Shown here: positions 12,300 to 25,116 of the stretch, piece by piece
Layout: each line of letters begins with the position of its first letter
How positions within the stretch are numbered: the first letter of the stretch is position 1
Origin: Cercis canadensis
Taxonomy: Eukaryota > Streptophyta > Magnoliopsida > Fabales > Fabaceae
Assembly (NCBI GenBank): GCA_003255065.1
Contig: QAOA01000533.1
Span: forward strand, 351,149 to 415,148
Length of the DNA: 64,000 nt
Reading direction: 5' to 3'
Notes under the pieces: generated by a model
The model's database searches: none
Seen by the model: the letters and a program-made list of their open reading frames with translations, nothing else
Told to the model about the DNA's origin: nothing
Translations under genes and position numbers: made by a program

Positions 12300-13988
12300 A
12301 AACAGGGCCCTGGGCCGGATACAGTAACTCACCAAGAAACTGTCCAGCCCCAGATACAGTGAACCAAAAGAAAAATTTCCTAGTTAGAAATAGTTAGAAA
12401 CAGGGACAAACCGAAAAAGGGTCCCGGGGCAGATATAGTGTGTCACCAGGAAACTGTCCAGTCCCAGATACAGGGAACCATAAGAAAAATATCTGACTCA
12501 GATACATGGAGGAACCGAAACAGGGTCCTGGGCCATATATAGTGACTCACCAGGAAACTGTCCAGCCCCAGAAAAAGTGATCCATAAGAAAAATATCCGA
12601 GTCAGAAACAGGGATGAACCGAAACAGGGCCCTGGGCCAGATATAGTGACTCACCAGGAAACTATCCAGCCCCAGATACAATAAACCAGAAGAAAAATAT
12701 CCGAGTTAGAAAAATGGATGAACCGAAAAAGGGTCCCGGGGAAGATATAGTCACTCACCAGGAAACTGTTCAGCCCTAGATTCAGTGAACCAACAGAAAA
12801 CTATCCGAGTCAGAAACAGTTAGAAACAAGGAAGAATCGCAAAAGGGTCCCGGGGCAGATATAGTGACTCACCAGGAATCTGTCCAGTCCTAGATACAGT
12901 GAATTATATAAAAAATAACCGAGTTAGAAACATTTAGAAACAGGGATGAACCGAAACAGGGTCCCGGGGCAGATATAGTGACCCACCAGGAAACTGTCCA
13001 GCCCCAGATACAGTGAACCAAAATAAAAATATCCGAGTTAGAAACAGTTAGAAACATGGATGAACCGAAAAGGGTCCCGGTGCAGATATAGTGACTCAGC
13101 AGGAAACTGTCCAGTCCCAGATAAAGTGAACAATAAGAAAAATATGCTAGTCAGAATCAGAGATGAACCGAAAAAGGGTCCCGGGGCAGATGCAGTGACT
13201 CACCAGGAAACTGTCCAACCCTAGGTACAATGGACCATAAGCAAAATATCCGAGTTAGAAACAGGGATGAACCAAAAACGGGTCCCGGGGCAGATAAAGA
13301 GACTCACCAGGAAACTGTCCAGCCCCAGATACAGTGAACCATAAGAAAAATATCCGAGTTAGAAAAAGTTAGAAACAGGGATGAACCGAAAACAGGTCCC
13401 GGGGCAGATATAATGACTCACCAGGAAATTTTTGAGTCCCAGATAAAATAAACCATAAGAAAAATATCCGAGTCAGAAACAGGGATGAACCGAAAAAGGG
13501 TCCCGGGGCAGATATAGTGACTCACTAGGAAACTGTCTAGCCCCAGGTACAGTGAACCATAAGCAAAATATCCGAGTTAGAAACAGGAATGAACCGAAAC
13601 AGGGCTCTGGGCCGGATACAGTGACTCACCAAGAAACTGTCCAGCCCCAGATACAGTGAACCAAAAGAAAATTTTCCTAGTTAGAAATAGTTAGAAACAG
13701 GGACGAACCGAAAAAGGGTCCCGGGCAGATATAGTGTGTCACCAGAAAACTGTCCAGTCCCAGATACAGGGAACCGTAGTAAAAATATCTGACTCAGATA
13801 CATGGAGGAACCGAAACAGGGTCCTGGGCCAGATATAGTGACTCACCAGGAAACTGTCCAGCCCCAGATAACGTGCTCCATAAGAAAAATATCCGAGTCA
13901 GAAATAGGGATGAATCGAAACAGGGCCCTGGGCCAGATATAGTGACTCACCAGGAAACTATCCATCCCCAGATACAGTGAACCAGAAG
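12300..13988 (+). repeat. HOR-B interlude
   Basis: Two B10-B1-B2-B3 series are visible, with the B2 marker CAGATACATGGAGG near 12504 and 13799. They are separated by A-type monomers (A6 to A9, A2). The interlude leads into the plain monomers that precede the homogenised run at 14759. Confidence 0.7.
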
Positions 13989-14758
13989 AAAAATATCAGA
14001 GTTAGAAACAGGGATGAACCGAAACAGGGTCCCGGGGCAGATATAGTGACTCACCAGGAAACTGTCCAGCCCCAGATACAGTGAACCATAAGAAAAATAT
14101 CCGAGTTAGAAACAGTTAGAAACAGGGATGAACCGAAACAGGGTCCCGGGGCAGATATAGTGACTCACCAGGAAACTGTCTAGCCCCAGATACAGTAAAC
14201 CATAAGAAAAATATCCGAGTTAGAAATAGTTAGAAACAGGGATGAACCGAAAATGGGTCCCGGGGCAGATATAGTGACTCACAAGAAATCTGTCCAGTCT
14301 GAGATACAGTGAACTATAAGAAAAATGTCCGTGTTAGAAAGAGTTAGAAACAGGGATGAACCGAAACAGGGTCCCGGGGCAGATATAGTGACTCACCAGG
14401 AAACTGTCCAGTCCCAGATAAAGTGAACCATAAGAAAAATATCCGAGTCAGAAACAGGGATGAACCGAAACAGGGCCCTGGGCCAGATATAGTGACTCAC
14501 CAGGAAACTATCCAGCCCCAGATACAGTGAACCAGAAGAAAAATATCAGAGTTAGAAACAGGGATGAACCGAAACAGGGTCCCGGGGCAGATATAGTGAC
14601 TCACCAGGAAACTGTCCAGTCCCAGATAAAGTGAACCATAAGAAAAATATCCGAGTCAGAAACAGGGATGAACCGAAACAGGGCCCTGGGCCAGATATAG
14701 TGACTCACCAGGAAACTATCCAGCCCCAGATACAGTGAACCATAAGAAAAATATCCGA

Positions 14759-15902
14759 GTTAGAAACAGGGATGAACCGAAACAGGGTCCCGGGGCAGAT
14801 ATAGTGACTCACCAGGAAACTGTCCAGCCCCAGATACAGTGAACCATAAGAAAAATATCCGAGTTAGAAACAGGGATGAACCGAAACAGGGTCCCGGGGC
14901 AGATATAGTGACTCACCAGGAAACTGTCCAGCCCCAGATACAGTGAACCATAAGAAAAATATCCGAGTTAGAAACAGGGATGAACCGAAACAGGGTCCCG
15001 GGGCAGATATAGTGACTCACCAGGAAACTGTCCAGCCCCAGATACAGTGAACCATAAGAAAAATATCCGAGTTAGAAACAGGGATGAACCGAAACAGGGT
15101 CCCGGGGCAGATATAGTGACTCACCAGGAAACTGTCCAGCCCCAGATACAGTGAACCATAAGAAAAATATCCGAGTTAGAAACAGGGATGAACCGAAACA
15201 GGGTCCCGGGGCAGATATAGTGACTCACCAGGAAACTGTCCAGCCCCAGATACAGTGAACCATAAGAAAAATATCCGAGTTAGAAACAGGGATGAACCGA
15301 AAAAGGGTCCCGGGGCAGATATAGTGACTCACCAGGAAACTGTCCAGCCCCAGATACAGTGAACCATAAGAAAAATATCCGAGTTAGAAACAGGGATGAA
15401 CCGAAAAAGGGTCCCGGGGCAGATATAGTGACTCACCAGGAAACTGTCCAGCCCCAGATACAGTGAACCATAAGAAAAATATCCGAGTTAGAAACAGGGA
15501 TGAACCGAAAAAGGGTCCCGGGGCAGATATAGTGACTCACCAGGAAACTGTCCAGCCCCAGGTACAGTGAACCATAAGCAAAATATCCGAGTTAGAAACA
15601 GGGATGAACCGAAACAGGGTCCCGGGGCAGATATAGTGACTCACCAGGAAACTGTCCAGCCCCAGATACAGTGAACCATAAGAAAAATATCCGAGTTAGA
15701 AACAGGGATGAACCGAAAAAGGGTCCCGGGGCAGATATAGTGACTCACCAGGAAACTGTCCAGCCCCAGATACAGTGAACCATAAGAAAAATATCCGAGT
15801 TAGAAACAGGGATGAACCGAAAAAGGGTCCCGGGGCAGATATAGTGACTCACCAGGAAACTGTCCAGCCCCAGATACAGTGAACCATAAGAAAAATATCC
15901 GA
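14759..15902 (+). repeat. Homogenised run of eleven 104-bp monomers
   Basis: Eleven consecutive units start every 104 bp: 14759, 14863, 14967, 15071, 15175, 15279, 15383, 15487, 15591, 15695 and 15799. The first five read identically by eye (GAAACAGGGTCC form). Those at 15279, 15383, 15487, 15695 and 15799 carry GAAAAAGGGTCC, and the one at 15487 also has GGTACAG and AAGCAAAATATCC. No HOR diagnostic variant or 10-bp start duplication is present. It reads as a local amplification of a single monomer. Confidence 0.92.
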
Positions 15903-16981
15903 GTTAGAAACAGGGATGAACCGAAAACGGGTCCCGGGGCAGATATAGTGACTCACCAGAAATCTGTACAGTCCGAGATACAGTGAACTATAAGAAAAAT
16001 GTCCGAGTTAGAAACATTTAGAAACAGGGATGAAACGAAACAGGGTCCCGGGGCAGATATAGTGACTCACCAGGAAACTGTCCAGCCCCAGATACAGTGA
16101 ACCATAAGAAAAATATCCGAGTTAGAAACAGGGATGAACCGAAAACGGGTCCCGGGGCAGATATAGTGACTCACCAGAAATCTGTACAGTCCGAGATACA
16201 GTGAACTATAAGAAAAATGTCCGAGTTAGAAACATTTAGAAACAGGGATGAAACGAAACAGGGTCCCGGGGCAGATATAGTGACTCACCAGGAAACTGTC
16301 CAGCCCCAGATACAGTGAACCAAAAGAAAAATATCCGAGTTAGAAACAGGGATGAACCGAAACAGGGCCCTGGGCCAGATATAGTGACTCACCAGGAAAC
16401 TATCCAGCCCCAGATACAGTGAACCAGAAGAAAAATATCCGAGTTAGAAAAAGGGATGAACCGAAAAAGGGTCCCGGGGCAGATATAGTCACTCACCAGG
16501 AAACTGTCCAGCCCCAGATTCAGTGAACCAACAGAAAACTATCCGAGTCAGAAACAGTTAGAAACAAGGATGAACCGAAAAAGGGTCCCGGGGCAGATAT
16601 AGTGACTCACCCGCAATCTGTCCAGTCCTACATACAGTGAATTATAAGAAAAATATCCGAGTTAGAAACAGTTAGAAACATGGATGAACCGAAAAGGGTC
16701 CCGGTGCAGATATAGTGACTCAACAGGAAACTGTCCAGCCCCAGGTACAATTAACCATAAGCAAAATATCCGAGTTAGGAACAGGGATGAACCGAAAACG
16801 GGTCCCGGGGCAGATATAGTGACTCACCAGGAAACTGTCCAGTCCCAGATAAAGTGAACAATAAGAAAAATATCCGAGTCAGAATCAGGGATGAACCGAA
16901 AAAGGGTCCCGGGGCAGATGCAGTGACTCACCAGGAAACTGTCCAGCCCCAGGTACAGTGAACCATAAGCAAAATATCCGA

Positions 16982-17605
16982 GTTAGAAACAGGGATGAAC
17001 CGAAAACAGGTCTCGGGGTAGATATAAGGACTCACCTGGAAATTGTCGAGTCCCAGATAAAATGAACCATAAGAAAAATATCCGAGTTAGAATCAGGGAT
17101 GAACCGAAACAGGACCCTGGGCCAGATATAGTGACTCACCAGGAAACTATCCAGCCCCAGATATAGTGAACCATAAGAAAAATATCTGAGTCAGAATCAG
17201 GGATAAACTGAAAAGGGGTCCCGGGGCAGATGCAGTGACTCACCAGGAAACTGTCCAGCCCCAGGTACAGTGAACCATAAGCAAAATATCCGAGTTAGAA
17301 ACAGGGATGAACCGAAAACAGGTCTCGGGGTAGATATAAGGACTCACCTGGAAATTGTCGAGTCCCAGATAAAATGAACCATAAGAAAAATATCCGAGTT
17401 AGAATCAGGGATGAACCGAAACAGGACCCTGGGCCAGATATAGTGACTCACCAGGAAACTATCCAGCCCCAGATATAGTGAACCATAAGAAAAATATCTG
17501 AGTCAGAATCAGGGATAAACTGAAAAGGGGTCCCGGGGCAGATGCAGTGACTCACCAGGAAACTGTCCAGCCCCAGGTACAGTGAACCATAAGCAAAATA
17601 TCCGA
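16982..17605 (+). repeat. Exact tandem duplication of a three-monomer block (2 x 312 bp)
   Basis: Copies 16982-17293 and 17294-17605 read identically, including private variants found in both: TCTCGGGGTAGATATAAGG, CTCACCTGGAAATTG, GTTAGAATCAGG, and GGGATAAACTGAAAAGGGG. The unit is three 104-bp monomers, so monomer phase is kept. It is consistent with a recent unequal exchange. Confidence 0.93.
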
Positions 17606-20170
17606 GTTAGAAACAGGGATGAACCGAAAACGGGTCTCGGGGCAGATATAGTGACCCACCAGAAATCTGTACAGTCCGAGATACAGTGAACTATCAGAAA
17701 AATGTCCGAGTTAGAAACATTTAGAAACAGGGATGAAACGAAACAGGGTCCCGGGGCAGATATAGTGACTCACCAGGAAACTGTCCAGCCCTAGATACAG
17801 TAAACCAAAAGAAAAATATCCGAGTTAGAAACAGGGATGAACAGAAACAGGAGCCTGGGCCAGATATCGTGACTCACCAGGAAACTATCAAGCCCCAGAT
17901 ACAGTGATCCAGAAGAAAAATATCTGAGTTAGAAAAAGGGATGAACCGAAAAAAGGTCCCGGGGAAGATATAGTCACTCACCAGGAAACTGTCCAGCCCC
18001 AGATTCAGTGAACCAGCAGAAAACTATCCGAGTCAGAAACAGTTAGAAACAAGGATGAACCGAAAAAGGGTCCCGGGGCAGATATAGTGACTCAACAAGA
18101 ATCTGTCCAGTGCTAGATACAGTGAATTATAAGAAAAATATCCGAGTTAGAAACATTTAGAAACAGGGATGAACCGAAACAGGGTCCCGGGGCAGATATA
18201 GTGACCCACTAGGACTCTGTCCAGCCCCAGATACAGTGAAACAAAATAAAAAAATCCGAGTTAGAAACAGGGATGAACCGAAAAGGGTCCCGGTGCAGAT
18301 ATAGTGACTCAACAGGAAAATGTCCAGCCCCATGTACAATTAACCATAAGCAAAATATCCGAGTTAGGAACAGGGATGAATCGAAAACGGGTCCCGGGGC
18401 AGATTTAGTGACTCACCAGGAAACTGTCCAGTCCCAGATAAAGTGAACAATAAGAAAAATATCCGAGTCAGAATCAGGGATGAACCGAAAAAGGGTCCCG
18501 GGGCAGATGCAGTGACTCACCAGGAAACTGTCCAGTCCCAGATAAAGTGAACAATAAGAAAAATATCCGAGTCAGAATCAGGGATGAACCGAAAAAGGGT
18601 CCCGGGGCAGATGCAGTGACTCACCAGGAAACTGTCCAGCCCCAGGTACAGTGAACCATAAGCAAAATATCCGAGTTAGAAACAGGGATGAACCGAAAAC
18701 AGGTTCCGGGGCAGATATAGTGACTCACCAGGAAACTGTCTATCCCTAGATACAGTAAACCAAAATAAAAATATCCGAGTTAGAAACAGTTAGAAACAGG
18801 GATGAACCGAAAACAGGTCCCGGGGCAGATATAATGACTCACCAGGAAATTGTCGAGTCCCAGATAAAATGAACCATAAGAAAAATATCCGAGTTAGAAA
18901 CAGGGATGAACCGAAAAAGGGCCCTGGGCCAGATATAGTGACTCACCAGGAAACTATCCAGCCCCAGATACAGTGAACCAGAAGAAAAATATCCGAGTCA
19001 GAATCAGGGATAAACCGAAAAAGGGTCCCGGGGCAGATGCAGTGACTCACCAGGAAACTGTCCAGCCCCAGGTACAGTGAACCATAAGCAAAATATCCGA
19101 GTTAGAAACAGGGATGAACCAAAAACGGGTCACGGGGCAGATATAGTGACTCACCAGAAATCTGTACAGTCCGAGATACAGTGAACTATAAGAAAAATGT
19201 CCGAGTTAGAAACATTTAGAAATAGGGATGAAACGAAACAGGGTCCCGGGGCAGATATAGTGTCTCACCAGGAAACTGTCCAGCCCCAGATACAGAGAAC
19301 CAAAAGAAAAATACCCGAGTTAGAAACAGGGATGAACAGAAACAGGAGCCTGGGCCAGATATAGTGACTCAACAGGAAACTGTCCAGCCCCAAGTACAAT
19401 TAACCATAAGCAAAATATCCGAGTTAGGAACAGGGATGAACCGAAAACGGGTCCCGGGGCAGATATAGTGACTCACCAGGAAACTGTCCAGTCCCAGATA
19501 AAGTGAACAATAAGAAAAATATCCGAGTCAGAATCAGGGATGAACCGAAAAAGGTTCCCAGGGCAGATGCAGTGACTCACCAGGAATCTGTCCAGCCCCA
19601 GGTACAGTGAACCATAAGCAAAATATCTGAGTTAGAAACAGGGATGAACCGAAAACGGGTTCCGGGGCAGATATAGTGACTCAACAAGAAACTGTCTATC
19701 CCCAGATACAGTAAACCATAAGAAACATATCCGAGTTAGAAACAGTTAGAAACAAACATGAACCGAAAATGGGTCCCGGGGCAGATATAGTGACTCACCA
19801 GAAATTTGTACAGTCCGAGATAAAGTGAACTATAAGAAAAATGTTCGAGTTAGAAACATTTAGAAACAGGGATGAAACGAAACAGGTTCCCGGGGCAGAT
19901 ATAGTGACTCACCAGGAAACTGTCCAGCCCCAGATACAGTGAACCATAAGAAAAATATCCGAGTTAGAAACAGGGATGAACCGAAACAGGGCCCTGGGCC
20001 AGATATAGTGACTCACCAGGAAACTATCCAGCCCCAGATACAGTGAACCAGAAGAAAAATATCCGAGTTAGAAAAAGGGATGAACCGAAAAAGGGTCCCG
20101 GGGCAAATATAGTCACTCACTAGGAAACTGTGTAGCCCCAGATTCAGAGAACCAACAGAAAACTATCCGA

Positions 20171-20284
20171 GTCAGAAACAATTAGAAATAAGGATGAACC
20201 GAAAAAGGGTCCCGGGGCAGATATAGTGACCCACCAGGAAACTGTCCAGCCCCAGATACAGTGAACCAAAATAAAAATATCCGA
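20171..20284 (+). repeat. Hybrid A7/A8 monomer
   Basis: A GTCAGAAACAATTAGAAATA beginning followed by GTGACCCACCAGG and CCAAAATAAAAATATCC; 114 bp. Other hybrids of the same form start at 6139, 9555, 25977, 38894 and 40182. The shared AATTAGAAA in place of AGTTAGAAA supports a single origin. Confidence 0.82.
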
Positions 20285-20715
20285 GTTAGAAACAGTTAGA
20301 AACAGGGATGAACCGAAAAGGGTTCCGTTGCAGATATAGTGACTCAACAGGAAACTGTCCAGCCCCAGGTACAATTAACCATAAGATAAATATCCAAGAG
20401 AGGAACAGGGATGAACCGAAAACGGGTCCCGGGGCAGATATAGTGACTCACCAGGAAACTGTCCAGTCCCAGATAAAGTGAACAATAAGAAAAATATCCG
20501 AGTCAGAATCAGGGATGAACCGAAAAAGGGTCCCAGGGCAGATGCAGTGACTCCCCAGGAAACTGTCCAGCCCCAGGTACAGTGAACCATAAACAAAATA
20601 TCCGAGTTAGAAACAAGGATGAACCGAAAACAGGTTCCGGGGCAGATATAGTGACTCACCCGGAAACTGTCTATCCCTAGATACAGTAAACCATAAGAAA
20701 CATATCCGAGTTAAC

Positions 20716-20837
20716 ACAGTTAGAAATAAGAATGAACCGAAAATGGGTCCCGGGGCAGATACAGTGACTCACCAGTACAGTTAGAAATAGGAATGAACCG
20801 AAAATGGGTCCCGGGACAGATACAGTGACTCACCAGA
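20716..20837 (+). repeat. 61-bp within-monomer tandem duplication
   Basis: ACAGTTAGAAATA at 20716 recurs at 20777. The 61-bp unit contains ATGAACCGAAAATGGGTCCC and ends in GTGACTCACCAGT. It breaks the 104-bp register, unlike the multi-monomer duplications. Confidence 0.85.
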
Positions 20838-21689
20838 AATCTGTACAGTCCGAGATATAGTGAACTATAAGAAAAATGTCCGAGTTAGAAACAGTTAGAA
20901 ACAGGGATGAACCGAAAAGGGTCCCGGTGCAGATATAGTGACTCAACAGGAAACTGTCCTGCCCCAGGTACAATTAACCATAAGCAAAATATCCTAGTTA
21001 GGAATAGGGATGAACAGAAAACGGGTTCCGGGGCAGATATAGTGACTCACCAGGAAACTGTCCAATCCTAGATAAAGTGAACAATAAGAAAAATATCCGA
21101 GTCAGAATCAGAGATGAACCGAAAAAGGGTCCCGGGGCAGATGCAGTGACTCACCAGGAAACTGCCCAACCCCATGTACAGTGAATCATAAGCAAAATAT
21201 CCGAGTTAGAAACAGGGATGAACCGAAAATGGGTCCCGGGGCAGATAAAGTGACTCACCAGGAAACTGTCCAGCCCCAGATACAGTGAACCATAAGAAAA
21301 ATATCCGAGTTAGAAAAAGTTAGAAACATGGATGAACCGAAAACAGGTCCCGGGGCAGATATAATGACTCACTAGGAAATTGTCGAGTCCCAGGCAAAAT
21401 AAACCATAAGAAAAATATTAGAGTCAGAAACAGGGATAAACCGAAAAAGGGTCCCGGGGCAGATATAGTGACTCACCAGGAAACTGTCTAGCCCCAGGTA
21501 CAGTGAACCATAAGAAAATTATCCGAGTTAGAAACAGGGATGAACCGAAACAGGGCCCTGGGCCAGATACAGTGACTTACAAGAAACTTTCCAGCCCCAG
21601 ATACAGTGAACCAAAAGAAAAATATTCGAGTTAGAAATAGTATGAAACAGGGACGAACCAAAAAAGGGTCCCGAGGCAGATATAGTGTG

Positions 21690-21725
21690 TCACCAGGAAA
21701 CTGTCCTACAGGGATTAACCGAAAC
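21690..21725 (+). other. Hybrid junction between B1-type and A5-type monomers
   Basis: A B1 monomer (GTGTGTCACCAGGAAACTG) breaks at TCC and continues TACAGGGATTAACCGAAAC into a CCCTGGGCC monomer. TACAGGGA occurs in B1 itself (GATACAGGGAACC) and ACAGGGAT in the partner, so short shared sequence marks the exchange point. Confidence 0.75.
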
Positions 21726-22364
21726 AGGGCCCTGGGCCAGATATAGTGACTCACAAGGAAACTATCCAGCCCCAGATACAGTGAACCAGAAGAAAAATTT
21801 CCGAGTTAGAAAAAATGATGAACCGAAAAAGGGTCCTGGGGCAGATATAGTCACTCTCCAGGAAACTGTCCAGCCCCAGATTCAGTGAACCAACAGAAAA
21901 CTATCCGACTCAGAAACAATTAGAAATAGGGATGAACCGAAAAAGGGTCCCGGGGCGGATATAGTGACCCACCAGGAAACCGTCCAGCCCCAGATACAGT
22001 GAACCAAAATAAAAATATCCGAGTTAGAAACAGGAATGAACCGAAACAGGGCCCTGGGCCAGATATAGTGACTCACAAGGAAACTATCCAGCCCCAGATA
22101 CAGTGAACCAGAAGAAAAATTTCTGAGTTAGAAAAAATGATGAACCGAAAAAGGGTCCCGGGGCAGATATAGTCACTCACCAGGAAACAGTCCAGCCCCA
22201 GATTCAGTGAACCAACAGAAAACTATCCGACTCAGAAACAATTAGACACAAGGATGAACCGAAAAAGGGTCCCGGGGCGGATATAGTGACCCACCAGGAA
22301 ACTGTCCAGCCCCAGATATAGTAAACCAAAATAAAAATATCCGAGTTAGAAACAGTTAGAAACA
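21721..22364 (+). repeat. Tandem duplication of a three-monomer block (about 2 x 322 bp)
   Basis: The landmark GAAACAGGGCCCTGGGCC at 21721 recurs at 22043, a 322-bp offset (104+104+114). Rare variants are shared by both copies: CTCACAAGGAAACTATCC, AGAAAAATTTC, GTTAGAAAAAATGATG, CCGACTCAG and GGGGCGGATATAG. Several substitutions separate the copies, so the event is older than the exact duplication at 16982. Confidence 0.85.
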
Positions 22365-24908
22365 AGAATGAACCAAAAAGGGTCCCGGTGCAGATATAGT
22401 AACTCAACAGGAAACTGTCCAGCCCCAGGTACAATAAACCATAAGCAAAATATCTGAGTTAGGAACAGGGATAAACCGAAAACGGGTCCCGGGGCAGATA
22501 TAGTGACTCACCAGGAAACTGTCCAGTCCCGGATAAAGTGAACAAGAAGAAAAATATTCGAGTCAGAATCAGGGATGAACCGAAAAAGAGTCTCGGGGCA
22601 GATGCAGTGACTCACCAGGAAACTGTCCAGCCCCAGGTACAGTGAACCATAAGCAAAATATCCAAGTTAGAAACAGGGATTAACCGAAAACGGGTCCCGG
22701 GGCAGATATAGTTACTCACTAGGAAACTGTCCAGCCCCAGATACAGTGAACCATAAGAAAAATATCCGAGTTAGAAAAAGTTAGAAACAGGGATGAACCG
22801 AAAACAGGTCCCGGGGAAGATATAATGACTCACCAGGTAATTGTCGAGTCCCAGATAAAATGAACCATAAGAAAAATATCCGAGTTAGAAACAGGGATGA
22901 ACCGAAACAGGACCCTGGGCCAGATATAGTGACTCACCAGGAAACTATCCAGCCCCAGAAACTGTGAACCATAAGAAAAATATCCGAGTGAGAATTAGGG
23001 ATAAACTGAAAAGGGATCCCGGGGCAGATGCAGTGACTCACCAGGAAACTGTCCAGCCCCAGGTACAGTGAACCATAAGCAAAATATCCGAGTTAGAAAC
23101 AGGGATGAACCGAAACAGGGCCCTGGGCCAGATATAGTGACTCACCAGGAAACTATCCAGCCCCAGATACAGTGAACCAGAAGAAAAATATCCGAGTTAG
23201 AAAAAGGGATGAACCGAAAAAGGGTCCCGGGGCAGATATAGTCACTCACCAGGAAACTGTCCAGCCCCAGATTCAGTGAACCAACAGAAAACTATCCGAG
23301 TCAGAAACAGTTAGAAACAAGGATGAACCGAAAAAGGGTCCCGGGGCAGATATAGTGACTCACCAGGAATCTGTCCAGTCCTAGATACAGTGAATTATAA
23401 GAAAAATATCCGAGTTAGAAACATTTAGAAACAGGGATGAACCGAAACAGGGTCCCGGGGCAGATATAGTGACCCACCAGGAAACTGTCCAGCCCCAGAT
23501 ACAGTGAACCGAAATAAAAATATCCGAGTTAGAAACAGTTAGAAACATGGATGAACCGAAAAGGGTCCCGGTGCTGATATAGTGACTCAACAGGAAACTG
23601 TCCAGCCCCAGGTACAATAAACCATAAGCAAAATATCCGAGTTAGGAACAGGGATGAATCGAAAATGGGTCCCGGGGCAGATTTAGTGACTCAGCAGGAA
23701 ACTGTCCAGTCCCAGATAAAGTGAACAATAAGAAAAATATTCGAGTCAGAATCAGGGATGAACCGAAAAAGGGTCCCGGGGCAGATGCAGTGACTCACCA
23801 GGAAACTGTCCAGCCCCAGGTATAGTGAACCATAAGCAAAATATCCGAGTTAGAAACAGGGATGAACCGAAAACGGGTCCCGGGGCAGATATAGTGATTT
23901 ACCAGGAAACTGTCCAGCCCCAGATACAGTGAACCATAAGAAAAATAACCGAGTTAGAAAAAGTTAGAAACAGGGATGAACCGAAAACAGGTCCCGGGGC
24001 AGATATAATGACTCACCAGGAAATTGTCGAGTCCCAGATAAAATGAACCATAAGAAAAATATCCGAGTTAGAATCAGGGATGAACCGAAACAGGATCTTG
24101 GGCCAGATATAGTGACTCACCAGGAAACTATCCAGCCCCAGATACAGTGAACCATAAGAAAAATATCCGAGTCAGAATCAGGGATAAACTGTAAAGGGGT
24201 CCTGGGGCAGATGCAGTGACTCACCAGGAAACTGTCCAGCCCCAGGTACAGTGAACCATAAGCAAAATATCCGAGTTAGAAACAGGGATGAACCGAAAAC
24301 GGGTCTCGGGGCAGATATAGTGACTCACCAGAAATCTGTACAGTCCGAGATACAGTGAACTATAAGAAAAATGTCCGAGTTAGAAACATTTAGAAACAGG
24401 GATGAAACGAAACAGGGTCCCGGGGCAGATATAGTGACTCACCAGGAAACTGTCCAGCCCCAGATACAGTGAACCAAAAGAAAAATATCCGAGTTAGAAA
24501 CAGGGATGAACCGAAACAGGGTCCCGGGGCAGATATAGTGACTCACCAGGAAACTGTCCAGCCCCAGATACAGTGAACCATAAGAAAAATATCCGAGTTA
24601 GAAACAGGGATGAACCGAAAACGGGTTTCGGGGCAGATATAGTGACTCACCAGGAAACTGTCCAGTCCCAGATAAAGTGAACAATAAGAAAAATATCCGA
24701 GTCAGAAACAGGGATGAACCGAAAACGGGTCCCGGGGCAGATATAGTGACTCACCAGGAAACTGTCCAGTCCCAGATAAAGTGAACCATAAGAAAAATAT
24801 CCGAGTCAGTAATAGGGATGAACCGAAACAGGGCCCTGGGCCAGATATAGTGACTCACCAGGAAACTATCCAGCCCCAGATACAGTGAACCAGAAGAAAA
24901 ATATCCGA

Positions 24909-25116
24909 GTTAGAAACAGGGATGAACCGAAAAAGGGTCCCGGGGCAGATATAGTGACTCACCAGGAAACTGTCCAGCCCCAGATACAGTGAACCATAAG
25001 AAAAATATCCGAGTTAGAAACAGGGATGAACCGAAAAAGGGTCCCGGGGCAGATATAGTGACTCACCAGGAAACTGTCCAGCCCCAGATACAGTGAACCA
25101 TAAGAAAAATATCCGA
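24909..25116 (+). repeat. Short homogenised pair of 104-bp monomers
   Basis: Two consecutive plain units (24909, 25013) with GAAAAAGGGTCC. They are preceded by the GTCCCAGATAAAGTGAACC plus CCCTGGGCC dimer that also adjoins the larger homogenised blocks, and followed directly by A9 at 25117. Confidence 0.75.

Larger units (their letters stand above)
1..12300 (+). repeat. HOR-A-dominated domain
   Basis: A1 markers (GTTAGGAAC and close variants) occur at about 112, 1828, 3443, 4418, 5391, 6365, 7746, 9782, 10334 and 11117. Spacing is 973-975 bp in the best-ordered part (3443-6365) and irregular elsewhere, from insertion or loss of whole monomers. HOR-B islands (GTGTGTCACC type) interrupt at about 350-700, 2480-2760 and 7960-8160. 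The right border is approximate. Confidence 0.75.
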
